In this document: positions 8,908 through 16,906 of the stretch, one piece after another
How positions within the stretch are numbered: the first letter of the stretch is position 1
Layout: each line of letters starts with the position of its first letter
Assembly (NCBI RefSeq): GCF_004134775.1
Contig: NZ_SDOZ01000002.1
Location: 124,001 to 188,000, forward strand
From: Candidatus Borkfalkia ceftriaxoniphila
GTDB lineage: Bacteria; Bacillota; Clostridia; Christensenellales; Borkfalkiaceae
Direction of reading: 5' to 3'
Length of the DNA stretch: 64,000 nt
The notes under the pieces: generated by a model
Database searches by the model: none
The model's input: the letters and a program-made list of their open reading frames with translations, nothing else
What the model was told of the DNA's origin: nothing
Position numbers and translations under genes: made by a program

Positions 8908-9657
8908 TCAACAACTGAGTTGTTTTTTCATGTCGCTTACGATTTTGTTTTCGATCCGCGAGATCTGCACCTGCGAAACGCCGATCACTTCGGCGACCTC
9001 GCTCTGCGTCATATCGCGGAAATACCGCAGCATGATGATCTTTTTCTCGCGCTCGGGAAGTTTTTCCAAAGCGGTTTTCAACTGCATTTTTTCCACCATC
9101 TCTTCCTGATTGTCCACGGCGGGCAGTTTATCGAGAAGTTCGCGCGATTTTTCGTCCTTATAGTCGTTCTGATCGTAGATGGAAAGCGGCATGCGCGTGG
9201 AACCGAGCGTGAATACGACCTCGCTCTCTTCCACGCCGAATTCCTTGGATATTTCTTTGACGGTAGGCGCCCTGCCGTGCGCTGCGGAAAAATCCTCGAT
9301 ATAGCGGTTCATGTTTTTTGCCGCGAATTTGATCGCGCGGGATACTTTGATCGAGCCGTCGTCGCGCATGAAACGCTTGATCTCGCCCGCGATCATCGGC
9401 ACGGCATAGGTTGAAAATTTGACGCCGTAACTCTCGTCGAAGCCCGTGATCGCCTTCAAAAGCCCCATGCTCGCAAGTTGAAACAGATCGTCGTAGTCGA
9501 CACCCTTATTCAGATAACGCTTGACGATACTCTTGATAAGCGAAGTATTGTGCGTGATCAGTTCTTCTTTGGCAAAAGAGTCGCCCTCTTTCGCCGCACG
9601 TATATATTCGAGCGTCTTTTCGTCACTCAGCATCGGCGAGTTCATCCGTCCCGTCAT
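8908..9657 (-). CDS. sigF: Sporulation sigma factor SigF
   Basis: A 249-residue sigma-70 family protein for the first forespore transcription programme. Region 2 (YDDLFQLASMGLLKAI, then KFSTYAVPMIAGEIKR), region 3 and region 4 with a helix-turn-helix (MTQSEVAEVIGVSQVQISRIE) are all present. It is the last gene of the spoIIAA-spoIIAB-sigF operon. The longest start (9657) overlaps spoIIAB by 35 bases; Met5 (9645) or Met9 (9633, MLSDEK) are equally plausible because no strong ribosome binding site decides. Confidence 0.95.
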   Translation of the reverse strand: MTGRMNSPMLSDEKTLEYIRAAKEGDSFAKEELITHNTSLIKSIVKRYLNKGVDYDDLFQLASMGLLKAITGFDESYGVKFSTYAVPMIAGEIKRFMRDDGSIKVSRAIKFAAKNMNRYIEDFSAAHGRAPTVKEISKEFGVEESEVVFTLGSTRMPLSIYDQNDYKDEKSRELLDKLPAVDNQEEMVEKMQLKTALEKLPEREKKIIMLRYFRDMTQSEVAEVIGVSQVQISRIENKIVSDMKKQLSC

Positions 9658-10075
9658 TACGGTTGAAATACTTGGACATAAAAACGGTGGTTCCCGTACC
9701 TTTTTTCGACTGTACGCGAAAATCGTTCATAAACGTCTGCATGATCGTAAATCCCATTCCCGAACGCTCCTCATCCGACAGTGTGGTATAAAAGGGTTCG
9801 AGCGCGCGCGGCACGTCCTCGATCCCCTTGCCGTTGTCGGTTATTTGAATATGTAGGGCGTTTCCGTCCGTTTCGCATTCGATGGTGACGGTGCCCGTTC
9901 CCCCTTTGTACGCGTGAACGATACAGTTGGTCACCGCCTCGCTGACGGCGGTCTTGATATCGGAAAGTTCGTCGAGCGTGGGATTGAGCGAAAGGCAGAA
10001 TGCGGCGATGGTATTGCGGGCAAAAGGTTCGTTTTCGGAAACGGATAAAAATTCAAGTTTCATATGATTTTTCAT
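9623..10075 (-). CDS. spoIIAB: Anti-sigma F factor and serine kinase SpoIIAB
   Basis: A 150-residue GHKL ATPase that holds SigF inactive and phosphorylates SpoIIAA. Seen: N-box EAVTNCIVHAY, G1 box DNGKGIED and the later ERSGMGFTIM box. The start at 10075 is supported by AAGGAG 9 bases upstream. It overlaps sigF downstream and follows spoIIAA by 13 bases. Confidence 0.95.
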   Translation of the reverse strand: MKNHMKLEFLSVSENEPFARNTIAAFCLSLNPTLDELSDIKTAVSEAVTNCIVHAYKGGTGTVTIECETDGNALHIQITDNGKGIEDVPRALEPFYTTLSDEERSGMGFTIMQTFMNDFRVQSKKGTGTTVFMSKYFNRNDGTDELADAE

Positions 10076-10088
10076 GTTCGTGACTCCT

Positions 10089-10397
10089 TTATAGTTTGGG
10101 GATCAGGGAATATATGCCGCTGATATTGAGAATTTTATCCGCGTTTAAATTTGGTTCCTGAATATACATGGGCGTGGAACAGCGTTTCAACTTTTTGTAT
10201 CGGCCTATCAGAAATCCGATGCCCGTGGAATCCATAAATTTGACGCCGGCGAGATTGACGATAACCCGTTCCGAAGAAATATTTGCATCGATCAGCGCGT
10301 CCACTTTATCCCGAACGAGAGAGGCGTTGTATTCGTCCAGTTCTCCCGAAAGGTATATGTATAGATCTGCGCCCTGCTTTTGAGAAGAAATGTTCAT
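10089..10397 (-). CDS. spoIIAA: Anti-sigma F factor antagonist SpoIIAA
   Basis: A 102-residue STAS-domain protein whose dephosphorylated form releases SigF from SpoIIAB. The conserved phosphorylation region reads MDSTGIGFLIGRY, with the Ser in DST as the modified residue. First gene of the operon with spoIIAB and sigF. Confidence 0.93.
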   Translation of the reverse strand: MNISSQKQGADLYIYLSGELDEYNASLVRDKVDALIDANISSERVIVNLAGVKFMDSTGIGFLIGRYKKLKRCSTPMYIQEPNLNADKILNISGIYSLIPKL

Positions 10398-10529
10398 ACA
10401 CAGCGCTCCGAAAGTTTTTAATCATCATATCACCCTGCGCCGCGCGCATTTTACGAGATTAGAAAAAATCGTACTTTTTTTTGTCGAAAAAAAACTCGGA
10501 ATTTTTTGAATTTTTCGGCAGACAAACAG

Positions 10530-10558
10530 TTGACATTTTTTTCTATATGTCATATAAT
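10530..10558 (+). promoter_or_regulatory. Promoter of the tRNA cluster
   Basis: A consensus SigA promoter: TTGACA at 10530-10535, a 17-base spacer, TATAAT at 10553-10558. It lies about 40 bases before the first tRNA. Confidence 0.9.
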
Positions 10559-10598
10559 ATCTAAGCGTTGTGATTGAGATAACGCAACCCGTATTTAA

Positions 10599-10675
10599 GG
10601 GCCTTTAGCTCAGTTGGTTAGAGCGGTCGGCTCATAACCGATTGGTCCGCGGTTCGAGTCCGTGAAGGCCCACCA
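10599..10675 (+). tRNA. tRNA with CAT anticodon (Met elongator or Ile2)
   Basis: A 77-base cloverleaf with encoded CCA. The anticodon loop CTCATAA gives CAT. The first pair is G-C, so it is not an initiator tRNA. The body strongly resembles Firmicute tRNAs whose CAT is modified to lysidine to read AUA, but elongator Met cannot be excluded by eye. Confidence 0.92.
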
Positions 10676-10686
10676 TCCTTAAATAC

Positions 10687-10763
10687 GGCCCGGTAGTTCA
10701 GCTGGTTAGAACGCTAGCCTGTCACGCTAGAGGTCGACGGTTCGATCCCGTTCCGGGTCGCCA
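10687..10763 (+). tRNA. tRNA-Asp (GTC)
   Basis: A 77-base cloverleaf with encoded CCA; the anticodon stem CTAGC closes the loop CTGTCAC, giving GTC. Second gene of the five-tRNA cluster. Confidence 0.95.
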
Positions 10764-10820
10764 CTTTTTTTAAGGGGCTTGTTTGATAGCATATATCGGC
10801 TGTTAGGCAAGCTTTTAAAT

Positions 10821-10896
10821 GCCTCGGTAGCTCAGTCGGTAGAGCAAGGGACTGAAAATCCCTGTGTCGGTGGTTCGATTCCGCCCCGAGGCACCA
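10821..10896 (+). tRNA. tRNA-Phe (GAA)
   Basis: A 76-base cloverleaf with encoded CCA; the anticodon loop CTGAAAA gives GAA. Acceptor GCCTCGG pairs with CCGAGGC. Confidence 0.95.
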
Positions 10897-10903
10897 ACAA
10901 CGT

Positions 10904-10979
10904 GCTGGTGTAGCTCAACTGGCAGAGCAGCTGATTTGTAATCAGCAGGTTGTGGGTTCGATTCCAATCACCAGCTCCA
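10904..10979 (+). tRNA. tRNA-Thr (TGT)
   Basis: A 76-base cloverleaf with encoded CCA; the loop TTTGTAA gives TGT. Acceptor GCTGGTG pairs with CACCAGC. It begins 7 bases after tRNA-Phe. Confidence 0.95.
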
Positions 10980-10986
10980 TCGATAT

Positions 10987-11071
10987 GGGAAGATTCCAGA
11001 GCGGCCAAATGGATCAGACTGTAAATCTGACGTCTTCGACTTCGGTAGTTCGAATCTACCTCTTCCCACCA
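10987..11071 (+). tRNA. tRNA-Tyr (GTA)
   Basis: An 85-base class II tRNA with a long variable arm and encoded CCA. The loop CTGTAAA gives GTA. Last tRNA of the cluster, followed by a terminator. Confidence 0.95.
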
Positions 11072-11073
11072 CT

Positions 11074-11110
11074 TAAAAAAACGGACACCCGAAAGGTGTT
11101 CGTTTTTTTG
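11074..11110 (+). terminator. Terminator of the tRNA cluster
   Basis: The stem ACGGACACC with its partner GGTGTTCGT around CGAA is followed by seven T residues, right after tRNA-Tyr. Confidence 0.9.
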
Positions 11111-11178
11111 CAATAAAGTGATTTATTATAAATTCACTCCTCTTCCCTCAATTCATCGATAAAATGAAATACTTTAAC

Positions 11179-11199
11179 ACGCGCCGCGCAGCGGCGCGT
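11179..11199. other. GC-rich hairpin upstream of the AT-rich lipoprotein gene
   Basis: A perfect 9-bp inverted repeat (ACGCGCCGC and complement, loop GCA) stands out in AT-rich surroundings. It has only a weak T-run, so it may be a leftover or weak terminator. Confidence 0.5.
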
Positions 11200-11255
11200 T
11201 CGTTTATTCAAGCACCCGCCATAGTACCATTTTTAGTTTTGGTATATGCTTTTAC

Positions 11256-11284
11256 TTGAAAATACGCTTGATTTTTGCTATAAT
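11256..11284 (+). promoter_or_regulatory. Promoter of the AT-rich lipoprotein gene
   Basis: TTGAAA at 11256-11261, 17-base spacer, TATAAT at 11279-11284, about 35 bases before the start codon at 11320. Confidence 0.75.
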
Positions 11285-11319
11285 AATACTAATATGTGTA
11301 GGAACAGGTAGAAAAGATT

Positions 11320-12782
11320 ATGTTAAAAAAGACAATAGTTCTCATATTAAGTATAATTCTATGTGTTGCCTGTGTTAGCATTATGGTTGCTTGCAATAGC
11401 AACAAAAAAACAAGTGGCGATACCTCTCATATAGCCCCCAGTACAGATGAACCTGGCACAGATGATCCTATCACTGAAGAACCTGATACGGATACATCCG
11501 ATACGGATGAGCCTAGTATTGATGATTTATCGGTAATTATTGAAGGGTTTTCCTTTGATAATGAAAATGGATATATTTCTGTTCCCAATTCTCAAGAGGT
11601 TTTTACTTTTAATGAATTAGTTAAAGTTAATCCTGACTCTACTTGGGAGTTAAGTCTTGATATTTATGGCTTATTGCCTATAACGACAAATACAATACAA
11701 TTATCCGTTGGCGATAATTATGTCTATTTGCTGGTTACATCTGAAATCAGCGAAAGTTCACGTTTATATACATTAAATGTAAGAAGACATCCTGTATATA
11801 CGATAACTTTTGACACGTTCGGCGGTACAATAATTGAGAACAAATATGTTGAAGAAAATCAGTTGTGCCCCACTCCCAATGCGCCTCAAAAAGAAGGGTA
11901 TTCATTTATCGGTTGGGATTATGACTTGTCATGTCCTATCACTGACAATATAGAAGTCAATGCAGAATGGGAAGCAAATACATATAAAGTTTATTACAAT
12001 TATGAGGGTGGTTCTTATAGTGATAATAGAACTTATGACGAAGTGACATTTGACAGCGAATATCAACTCATCATACAACGCGTCAAGGGTATACCTTTTT
12101 GGGATGGTTTGCAAATAATGGGGAAGATGAAGTGTGCATATCAGATGAAAAAGGTGTTTCACTTTCGCCATATAGCAAAACAGATTCAATAACTGTATAT
12201 GCTAAATGGGATTTTAATTACATATATTCAGAGACCGATATAGATATTATAATCATTGAATATATTGGTGCTGAAAAAGAAGTCATTGTGCCAGACTTTA
12301 TAAATGAAAAACCTGTAACAGAAATAGCGGATTACGCATTCGAAGAAAATGATTACATTGAGATAGTAGCACTACAAAACAATTTAACCTTTATTGGAGA
12401 GTTCGCTTTTAATGGGTGTTCAAATCTGACGGAAATTTTTTTGGGAAAGTCTGTAAGAAATATTCGTTATTGTGCTTTTTATAACTGTGTAAATCTTGAT
12501 AAAGTTTACTATAATAATTATTTCGAAAATTGGTTCAATTTAAGTTTCTCAAATGAATATTCAAACCCAATATATTATTCGGAAAATTTGTATGTTTTGG
12601 ACGACTATGGCAATTACATGTCCGCTATAGGTGGGTATGTTTCTGTAACAAAAGTAAACAATTATGCCTTTATAAACTGTAAAACTTTAGAGGAAGTGTA
12701 TTTTCATAATAAGGTTACAGTTGGAATATACGCATTTTCAGGCTGTGATAATCTTACAATACATTATCTTGCCGAGCATTAA
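11320..12782 (+). pseudogene. Frameshifted surface lipoprotein with InlB-type and BspA leucine-rich repeats
   Basis: The first frame (11320-12192) encodes a lipoprotein signal ending in VACN, an acidic T/D/E/P-rich linker, and an InlB/Listeria-Bacteroides repeat (FDTFGG...GYSFIGW). A second repeat (YNYEGG, YDEVTFDS) then stops making sense. Its continuation RQGYTFLGWFANNGED is encoded at 12081 onward in the -1 frame, followed by BspA-like leucine-rich repeats (IADYAFEEN, IGEFAFNGCSNL, IRYCAFYNCVNL) up to 12782. One missing base between about 12060 and 12080 explains it. The intact product would be about 485 residues and surface-anchored, with an adhesin-like role. The gene is far more AT-rich than its neighbours and sits next to a tRNA cluster, suggesting transfer. 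A sequencing error cannot be excluded. Confidence 0.8.
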
Positions 12783-12842
12783 ATGATATAACTTGAGCAA
12801 TAGTTATTTTGTAATTCGTTTTAGATTACTACCTCTCCACCG

Positions 12843-12879
12843 CAAAAAAGACGACACACGATCGTGTGTCGTCTTTTTT
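12843..12879. terminator. Bidirectional terminator
   Basis: A near-perfect palindrome, AAAAAAGACGACACACGAT followed by its complement, ends in T residues on both strands. It lies between the convergent lipoprotein and YetF-like genes. Confidence 0.92.
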
Positions 12880-12889
12880 GTATAATACC

Positions 12890-13591
12890 TTACCGATCTT
12901 TATAATGAACGTCGAACGAATCGCTTTCCGAATCGTAGGAGGCGTAGATGATATCGTTCAGTTTGTACCTGCTGCGGATATCAAGCCGCTCGAACAGCCA
13001 TTTGACGTCTTTGCCGAGTTCGCTCAAGCCCGACTTGGAAACGACTCCGTCGACGATGAGAACGTTACTCAGTGAAGCGGGCTGGACGGCCTCTTTGTCG
13101 ATGTCTTCGATGACGACGGGTTTCTGGTTGCCCTTGGGAAGGACTGACAGTTCTCCGCTCGGTTCGAAGATCGCGTACGCCACGTCGCGCACGTCGAAAT
13201 AATTTTTCTCGCGGAGCATAGAGAGAAGATCGTTGACGTCGATCTTGTTCTTGCTCAACTGTTTATAATCGATCTTTCCCTCGTAGATGAGCGTGGAAGG
13301 CTTGCCCTTTAATATACGCTTGAAGAAAGTGGTCTTGCGTCCGACGATCGCCACGAGCAGCGCCAAAAGGAAAAAGATAGTCATTGCGATCAGATAGTAA
13401 TAGAACGGTGTATCGGAATCGAAGGACATTTCGGCGGCAATGGAGCCCAAAGAGATGCCCACCGTATAGTCGATGAATTCCAACTGAGCGATCTGCTTTT
13501 TGCCCAGAATTTTAGAGATGATAAACAAGTAAATAAATGCCACGAATGAGTTGATGAACACCCAGCCGAGGGGATGGATTCCGAATAACAT
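12890..13591 (-). CDS. YetF-like membrane protein (DUF421)
   Basis: A 233-residue protein with three N-terminal membrane segments (residues about 8-27, 40-55, 65-85) and a cytoplasmic DUF421 domain. The family pattern SKILGKKQIAQLEFIDYTVGISLGSIAAE in the membrane part and LSMLREKNYFDVRDVAYAIFEPSGELSVLPK in the soluble part are clear. Bacillus members (YetF, YdfS, YrbG) affect spore resistance or germination, but no biochemical role is established. AAGGAG precedes the ATG. Transcribed alone. Confidence 0.85.
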   Translation of the reverse strand: MLFGIHPLGWVFINSFVAFIYLFIISKILGKKQIAQLEFIDYTVGISLGSIAAEMSFDSDTPFYYYLIAMTIFFLLALLVAIVGRKTTFFKRILKGKPSTLIYEGKIDYKQLSKNKIDVNDLLSMLREKNYFDVRDVAYAIFEPSGELSVLPKGNQKPVVIEDIDKEAVQPASLSNVLIVDGVVSKSGLSELGKDVKWLFERLDIRSRYKLNDIIYASYDSESDSFDVHYKDR

Positions 13592-13639
13592 AAAAACTCC
13601 TTTTTCTAACAGTTTTCATCAATCGGAATTTTTTATACA

Positions 13640-13668
13640 TAAAAAAGAGGACGGTATTTCCGTCCTCT
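13640..13668 (-). terminator. Terminator of the dgt-to-zinc-ribbon gene run
   Basis: On the minus strand GAGGACGG and its complement form an 8-bp stem followed by six T residues, just past the zinc-ribbon gene stop. Confidence 0.88.
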
Positions 13669-13674
13669 TCCGAT

Positions 13675-14376
13675 CTATTTTTTTGTAAACAAAACTCTCC
13701 GGCAACTGTCGCATTCGACGAATTTTCCGTCGGATAATTGGGAAATTTCCGCGATGGAAAGTTCCATACCGCACTGCGGACAACGGTTGCCCTGCACTTC
13801 GCAGACGACGGGGAATAATTTCTCCTTGCGTTTGAGATTGTATTTTGCCATGGTTTCCGCGGGAATGCTTTTGGAAAGTTTATTCAATTCCGCTTCGATA
13901 GCGCTGATCTCGTCCGCGCGGGCATTCTTGACTTCGAGATACTTTTCCCTGTATTCCTTGTACTGTTTCTGCATGGCGATGGTCTGTTTTTTGGCGGCCG
14001 CAAATTCCGTTTTCGCCGCTTCGATGCGGGACGACAATTTGGAAATTTCCGCTTTGAGCGCTTTCAAACTGTCCATGATCTGCGAGGCGTTCTTTTTATA
14101 AAAAGAAACTTCCGCGCCCTGCTCCACCATTTCGTCGAGATTTTCGTAGTCTTTGATGGTATCCGCGATCTCCGCGTACTTATCCGTCAACAATTCGAAA
14201 ATATGTTTGAGTTCCGCGGCTTTTGCGTCAAGCGCTTCGAGTTTTTCGGGCGCTTTTTCCAAAAATTTGCGCGCCGTCATATATTTTTTCCTTTCATCGG
14301 ACGCCGCGATCTCCTGTTCAATCGTTCTCAATTTGCCGTCCGTTTCCTGATACCGCAATAAATCCTGTATTATCAT
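13675..14376 (-). CDS. Coiled-coil protein with C-terminal C4 zinc ribbon
   Basis: A 233-residue protein. Residues about 1-180 are a long charged coiled coil. The C-terminus has a C4 zinc ribbon (CPQCG ... CDSC, then FTKK). This is the conserved DUF164/zf-RING_7 family (CdsZ-like), commonly next to nif3 and trmK. AAGGAG precedes the ATG, 16 bases after the nif3-like gene. Function uncertain; nucleic-acid binding has been suggested for the family. Confidence 0.85.
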   Translation of the reverse strand: MIIQDLLRYQETDGKLRTIEQEIAASDERKKYMTARKFLEKAPEKLEALDAKAAELKHIFELLTDKYAEIADTIKDYENLDEMVEQGAEVSFYKKNASQIMDSLKALKAEISKLSSRIEAAKTEFAAAKKQTIAMQKQYKEYREKYLEVKNARADEISAIEAELNKLSKSIPAETMAKYNLKRKEKLFPVVCEVQGNRCPQCGMELSIAEISQLSDGKFVECDSCRRVLFTKK

Positions 14377-14392
14377 GATCCAATCTCCTTAT

Positions 14393-15178
14393 TCAAAGCA
14401 TAAATCCGTCGTCGCAATACTCGCTCGCAACGCCCAATTTATCTTTCAGATTTTGATATATTTTATGAAAACCGTAATTCTCGCTCGCGTAATGCGTGAG
14501 TTCGATTACATTCATTCCCAAGTCCAGCGCTTCGCATATGTAATTATGCTTGATATCGGCGGATATGAGCGCCTGCGCGCCGCGTTCTTTCGCTATTTTT
14601 ATCGTATCGCCGTCCACGCCCGCGCCGCAAAACGATGCTGCGCGGCCGATTTTTTGTTCGCCGCCGAAAACCCATAAGCGCTCGGCGCCGAGCGTTTGCC
14701 GCAATGTGTTTGCGAGTTCCTTTGCCGTAATATCCGCAATAGTGAACACTCTGCCGTAGCCGCCCCCTTCGACGGGTTGCACGGGCACGTTTTCTTCATC
14801 GCTCGCCCCTGCCGCCTGCGCGAGATAATAATCGACGCCGCGCGGCGCGCAGTCCGCGTTGAGGTGCATGGCGACGACGGATATGCCGTTTTTAGCGCAA
14901 TCGAGGAGTTTTTTCCCCATTGCGTCCGCGATGGAAAGTTCCGATACGGGATAGTAGATCGCGGGATGATGGGTGACGATCAGTTTCGCGCCGCGCACAA
15001 CGGCGCGTTCGATCGCCGCACGGGACAGATCGAGGGAAAAGACGGCGCGTTCGATCTCTTCGCCCGTATTCAGTAAAATGCCGCTGTTGTCGTGTCCGCC
15101 GTACGCGGCGACGTATCGGTCGCTGAGCGCGTGCGGAATTTCGGCGTTCAGAATATTATATATATTTTCGAGTTTCAC
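14393..15178 (-). CDS. Nif3-like dinuclear metal centre protein
   Basis: A 261-residue Nif3/YbgI-family protein, a toroidal hexamer with a two-metal site. Metal-ligand motifs seen: THHPAIY near residue 69, HLNADC near 104, and ELTHYASE at the C-terminus. The start is GTG 15178 with GGAGGAG upstream, overlapping trmK by 23 bases. Often annotated as GTP cyclohydrolase I type 2, but its role is not established. The trmK-nif3-zinc ribbon order is common in Firmicutes. Confidence 0.9.
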   Translation of the reverse strand: MKLENIYNILNAEIPHALSDRYVAAYGGHDNSGILLNTGEEIERAVFSLDLSRAAIERAVVRGAKLIVTHHPAIYYPVSELSIADAMGKKLLDCAKNGISVVAMHLNADCAPRGVDYYLAQAAGASDEENVPVQPVEGGGYGRVFTIADITAKELANTLRQTLGAERLWVFGGEQKIGRAASFCGAGVDGDTIKIAKERGAQALISADIKHNYICEALDLGMNVIELTHYASENYGFHKIYQNLKDKLGVASEYCDDGFML

Positions 15179-15824
15179 GGTTTATCTCCTCCAAACGTTC
15201 CAGCGAAAGAGTAATTTCTTCTCTCGCCTGCCCGTCCACGGGCGAAAGCAGATATTTTTTCTTTTTTTCGATCTCCGTCCGCAGTTTTTCAAGAAAATCG
15301 GCAGAGGGGCGCAATAGATTATCCCGCCCGAACTCCAATTCTTTCTCGGAATATGCGCTCGCGCGGCCCGTTTGTTCCGCCTTGATCAAGTCGTAGAATT
15401 TGCCGTCCGCAAAGGTGTAATCGGCGATCATTTCCATACCCTGCGACAAGAGATATTCGCGCACCTTACGCGTATTTTTCATGGGCTGCAATAAAAGTTT
15501 TCGGGGCAGAAACCCGTTTTTGAGAATCGTTACGATCTCCTCGCCGCCCATGCCCGCGATCAGAACGAGATCGCAGTCGCGCGGAATTTTTTCCAGTCCG
15601 TCGCAACAGACGGAAGTCACCTTGCCCGCCGCGGCGTAATTTGCCAGCAGCACCTGCGCTTTTTTCAGGCTTTCGGCGCTGACGTCGGAAACAACGGCGT
15701 GCGCGCACAGATCTCTTTCGAGCATAAATTCGGCGCAATAGCCGTGATCGCAGCCGACGTCGGCAAATTTTTCGCATTTTTCGAGTTCGGAAAAGAGCGT
15801 GGAGAGCCGCTTGGTATATTTCAT
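15156..15824 (-). CDS. trmK: tRNA (adenine-22-N1)-methyltransferase
   Basis: A 222-residue SAM-dependent Rossmann methyltransferase modifying A22 of tRNA. Seen: ADVGCDHGYCAE as the SAM-binding motif I, SDVSAESLKKAQ, LVLIAGMGGEEI as motif IV, and LLLQPM, all typical TrmK. It starts one base after rpoD. Confidence 0.92.
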   Translation of the reverse strand: MKYTKRLSTLFSELEKCEKFADVGCDHGYCAEFMLERDLCAHAVVSDVSAESLKKAQVLLANYAAAGKVTSVCCDGLEKIPRDCDLVLIAGMGGEEIVTILKNGFLPRKLLLQPMKNTRKVREYLLSQGMEMIADYTFADGKFYDLIKAEQTGRASAYSEKELEFGRDNLLRPSADFLEKLRTEIEKKKKYLLSPVDGQAREEITLSLERLEEINRETRKYI

Positions 15825-15825
15825 C

Positions 15826-16881
15826 TTAATCGAGAAAATCTTTGAGTTTTTTACTGCGGCTGGGATGGCGCAGTTTCCGAAGCGCTTTCGCCTCGATCTG
15901 GCGGATGCGTTCGCGGGTGACGTTGAATTCCTTGCCCACCTCTTCCAAAGTGCGGGGCTTGCCGTCGTCGATGCCGTAGCGCAGGCGGAGCACTTTTTCT
16001 TCGCGCGGGGTGAGCGTGTCCAGCACGCCCAAAAGTTGTTCTTTCAGCATGGTGAACGCCACGGAATCGCTGGGCGTGGTCGCGCGGTCGTCCTCGATGA
16101 AATCGCCGAGATGGCTGTCCTCTTCCTCGCCGATGGGCGTTTCCAGAGAAACGGGATCCTGCGCGATCTTCTGGATCTCGCGCACCTTATCTTCGGGAAG
16201 GTTCAACTCTTTCGCGATCTCCGCGGGCGTAGGCTCGCGGCCGAGTTGCTGCAACAGAATACGCGACGCGCGCGTCAGGCGGTTGATGGTTTCGACCATA
16301 TGCACGGGGATTCGGATGGTGCGCGCCTGGTCCGCGATGGCGCGGGTAATGGCCTGGCGGATCCACCAGGTTGCGTAGGTGGAAAATTTAAAGCCCTTCT
16401 GATAATCGAATTTTTCCACCGCTTTCATGAGCCCGAGATTGCCTTCCTGAATGAGATCGAGAAAGAGCATTCCCCTACCCACGTAGCGTTTCGCGATGGA
16501 AACGACCAGTCGGAGGTTGGCCTCGCTCAGACGCTTTTTCGCCGCTTCGTCGCCGTCCTGCATACGCTGCGCGAGCGTGATCTCCTCCTCGGGAGATAAA
16601 AGCGGCACTCTGCCGATATCTTTGAGATACATTTTGACGGGATCGTCCAGCCCGATATCTTTGAGAGCCTGTTCGAAAAGTTCTCTGTCGCGTTCGTCCT
16701 CGTCCACGATCTGAATGCCCGCCTCGCCGATCGCCTTGTAGACGTAGTCGAATTGGTCGGCGCTGGTGTCTATTTTTTCCAGCACGTCGAACAAAACGTC
16801 GGTGGGGATGCTCCCCTTGCGACGGTATTCGTCGATGAGCGTTTTCAGTATCTCGTTTAATTTTTGTTCGGATACGGCCAT
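15826..16881 (-). CDS. rpoD: Housekeeping RNA polymerase sigma factor (SigA/RpoD)
   Basis: A 351-residue primary sigma factor. Region 1.1 (residues 1-70) is followed by region 1.2 ([17 protein letters not shown]), region 2 ([36 protein letters not shown]), region 3 and region 4 ([41 protein letters not shown]). GGAGG upstream of the ATG. The dgt-dnaG-rpoD macromolecular synthesis order is conserved in Clostridia. Confidence 0.97.
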   Translation of the reverse strand: MAVSEQKLNEILKTLIDEYRRKGSIPTDVLFDVLEKIDTSADQFDYVYKAIGEAGIQIVDEDERDRELFEQALKDIGLDDPVKMYLKDIGRVPLLSPEEEITLAQRMQDGDEAAKKRLSEANLRLVVSIAKRYVGRGMLFLDLIQEGNLGLMKAVEKFDYQKGFKFSTYATWWIRQAITRAIADQARTIRIPVHMVETINRLTRASRILLQQLGREPTPAEIAKELNLPEDKVREIQKIAQDPVSLETPIGEEEDSHLGDFIEDDRATTPSDSVAFTMLKEQLLGVLDTLTPREEKVLRLRYGIDDGKPRTLEEVGKEFNVTRERIRQIEAKALRKLRHPSRSKKLKDFLD

Positions 16882-16906
16882 GTAAGTATTTTATCCTCCG
16901 CTTATG

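Noticed and set aside
10832..11113. A 93-codon reading frame on the minus strand
   Set aside because: It lies across the Phe, Thr and Tyr tRNA genes; such frames over tRNA clusters are well-known artefacts.
12081..12105. Programmed -1 frameshift at the T-run near 12096
   Set aside because: The correct second-frame peptide RQGYTF is encoded before the T-run, so the frame change must be upstream; no slippery heptamer is evident there.
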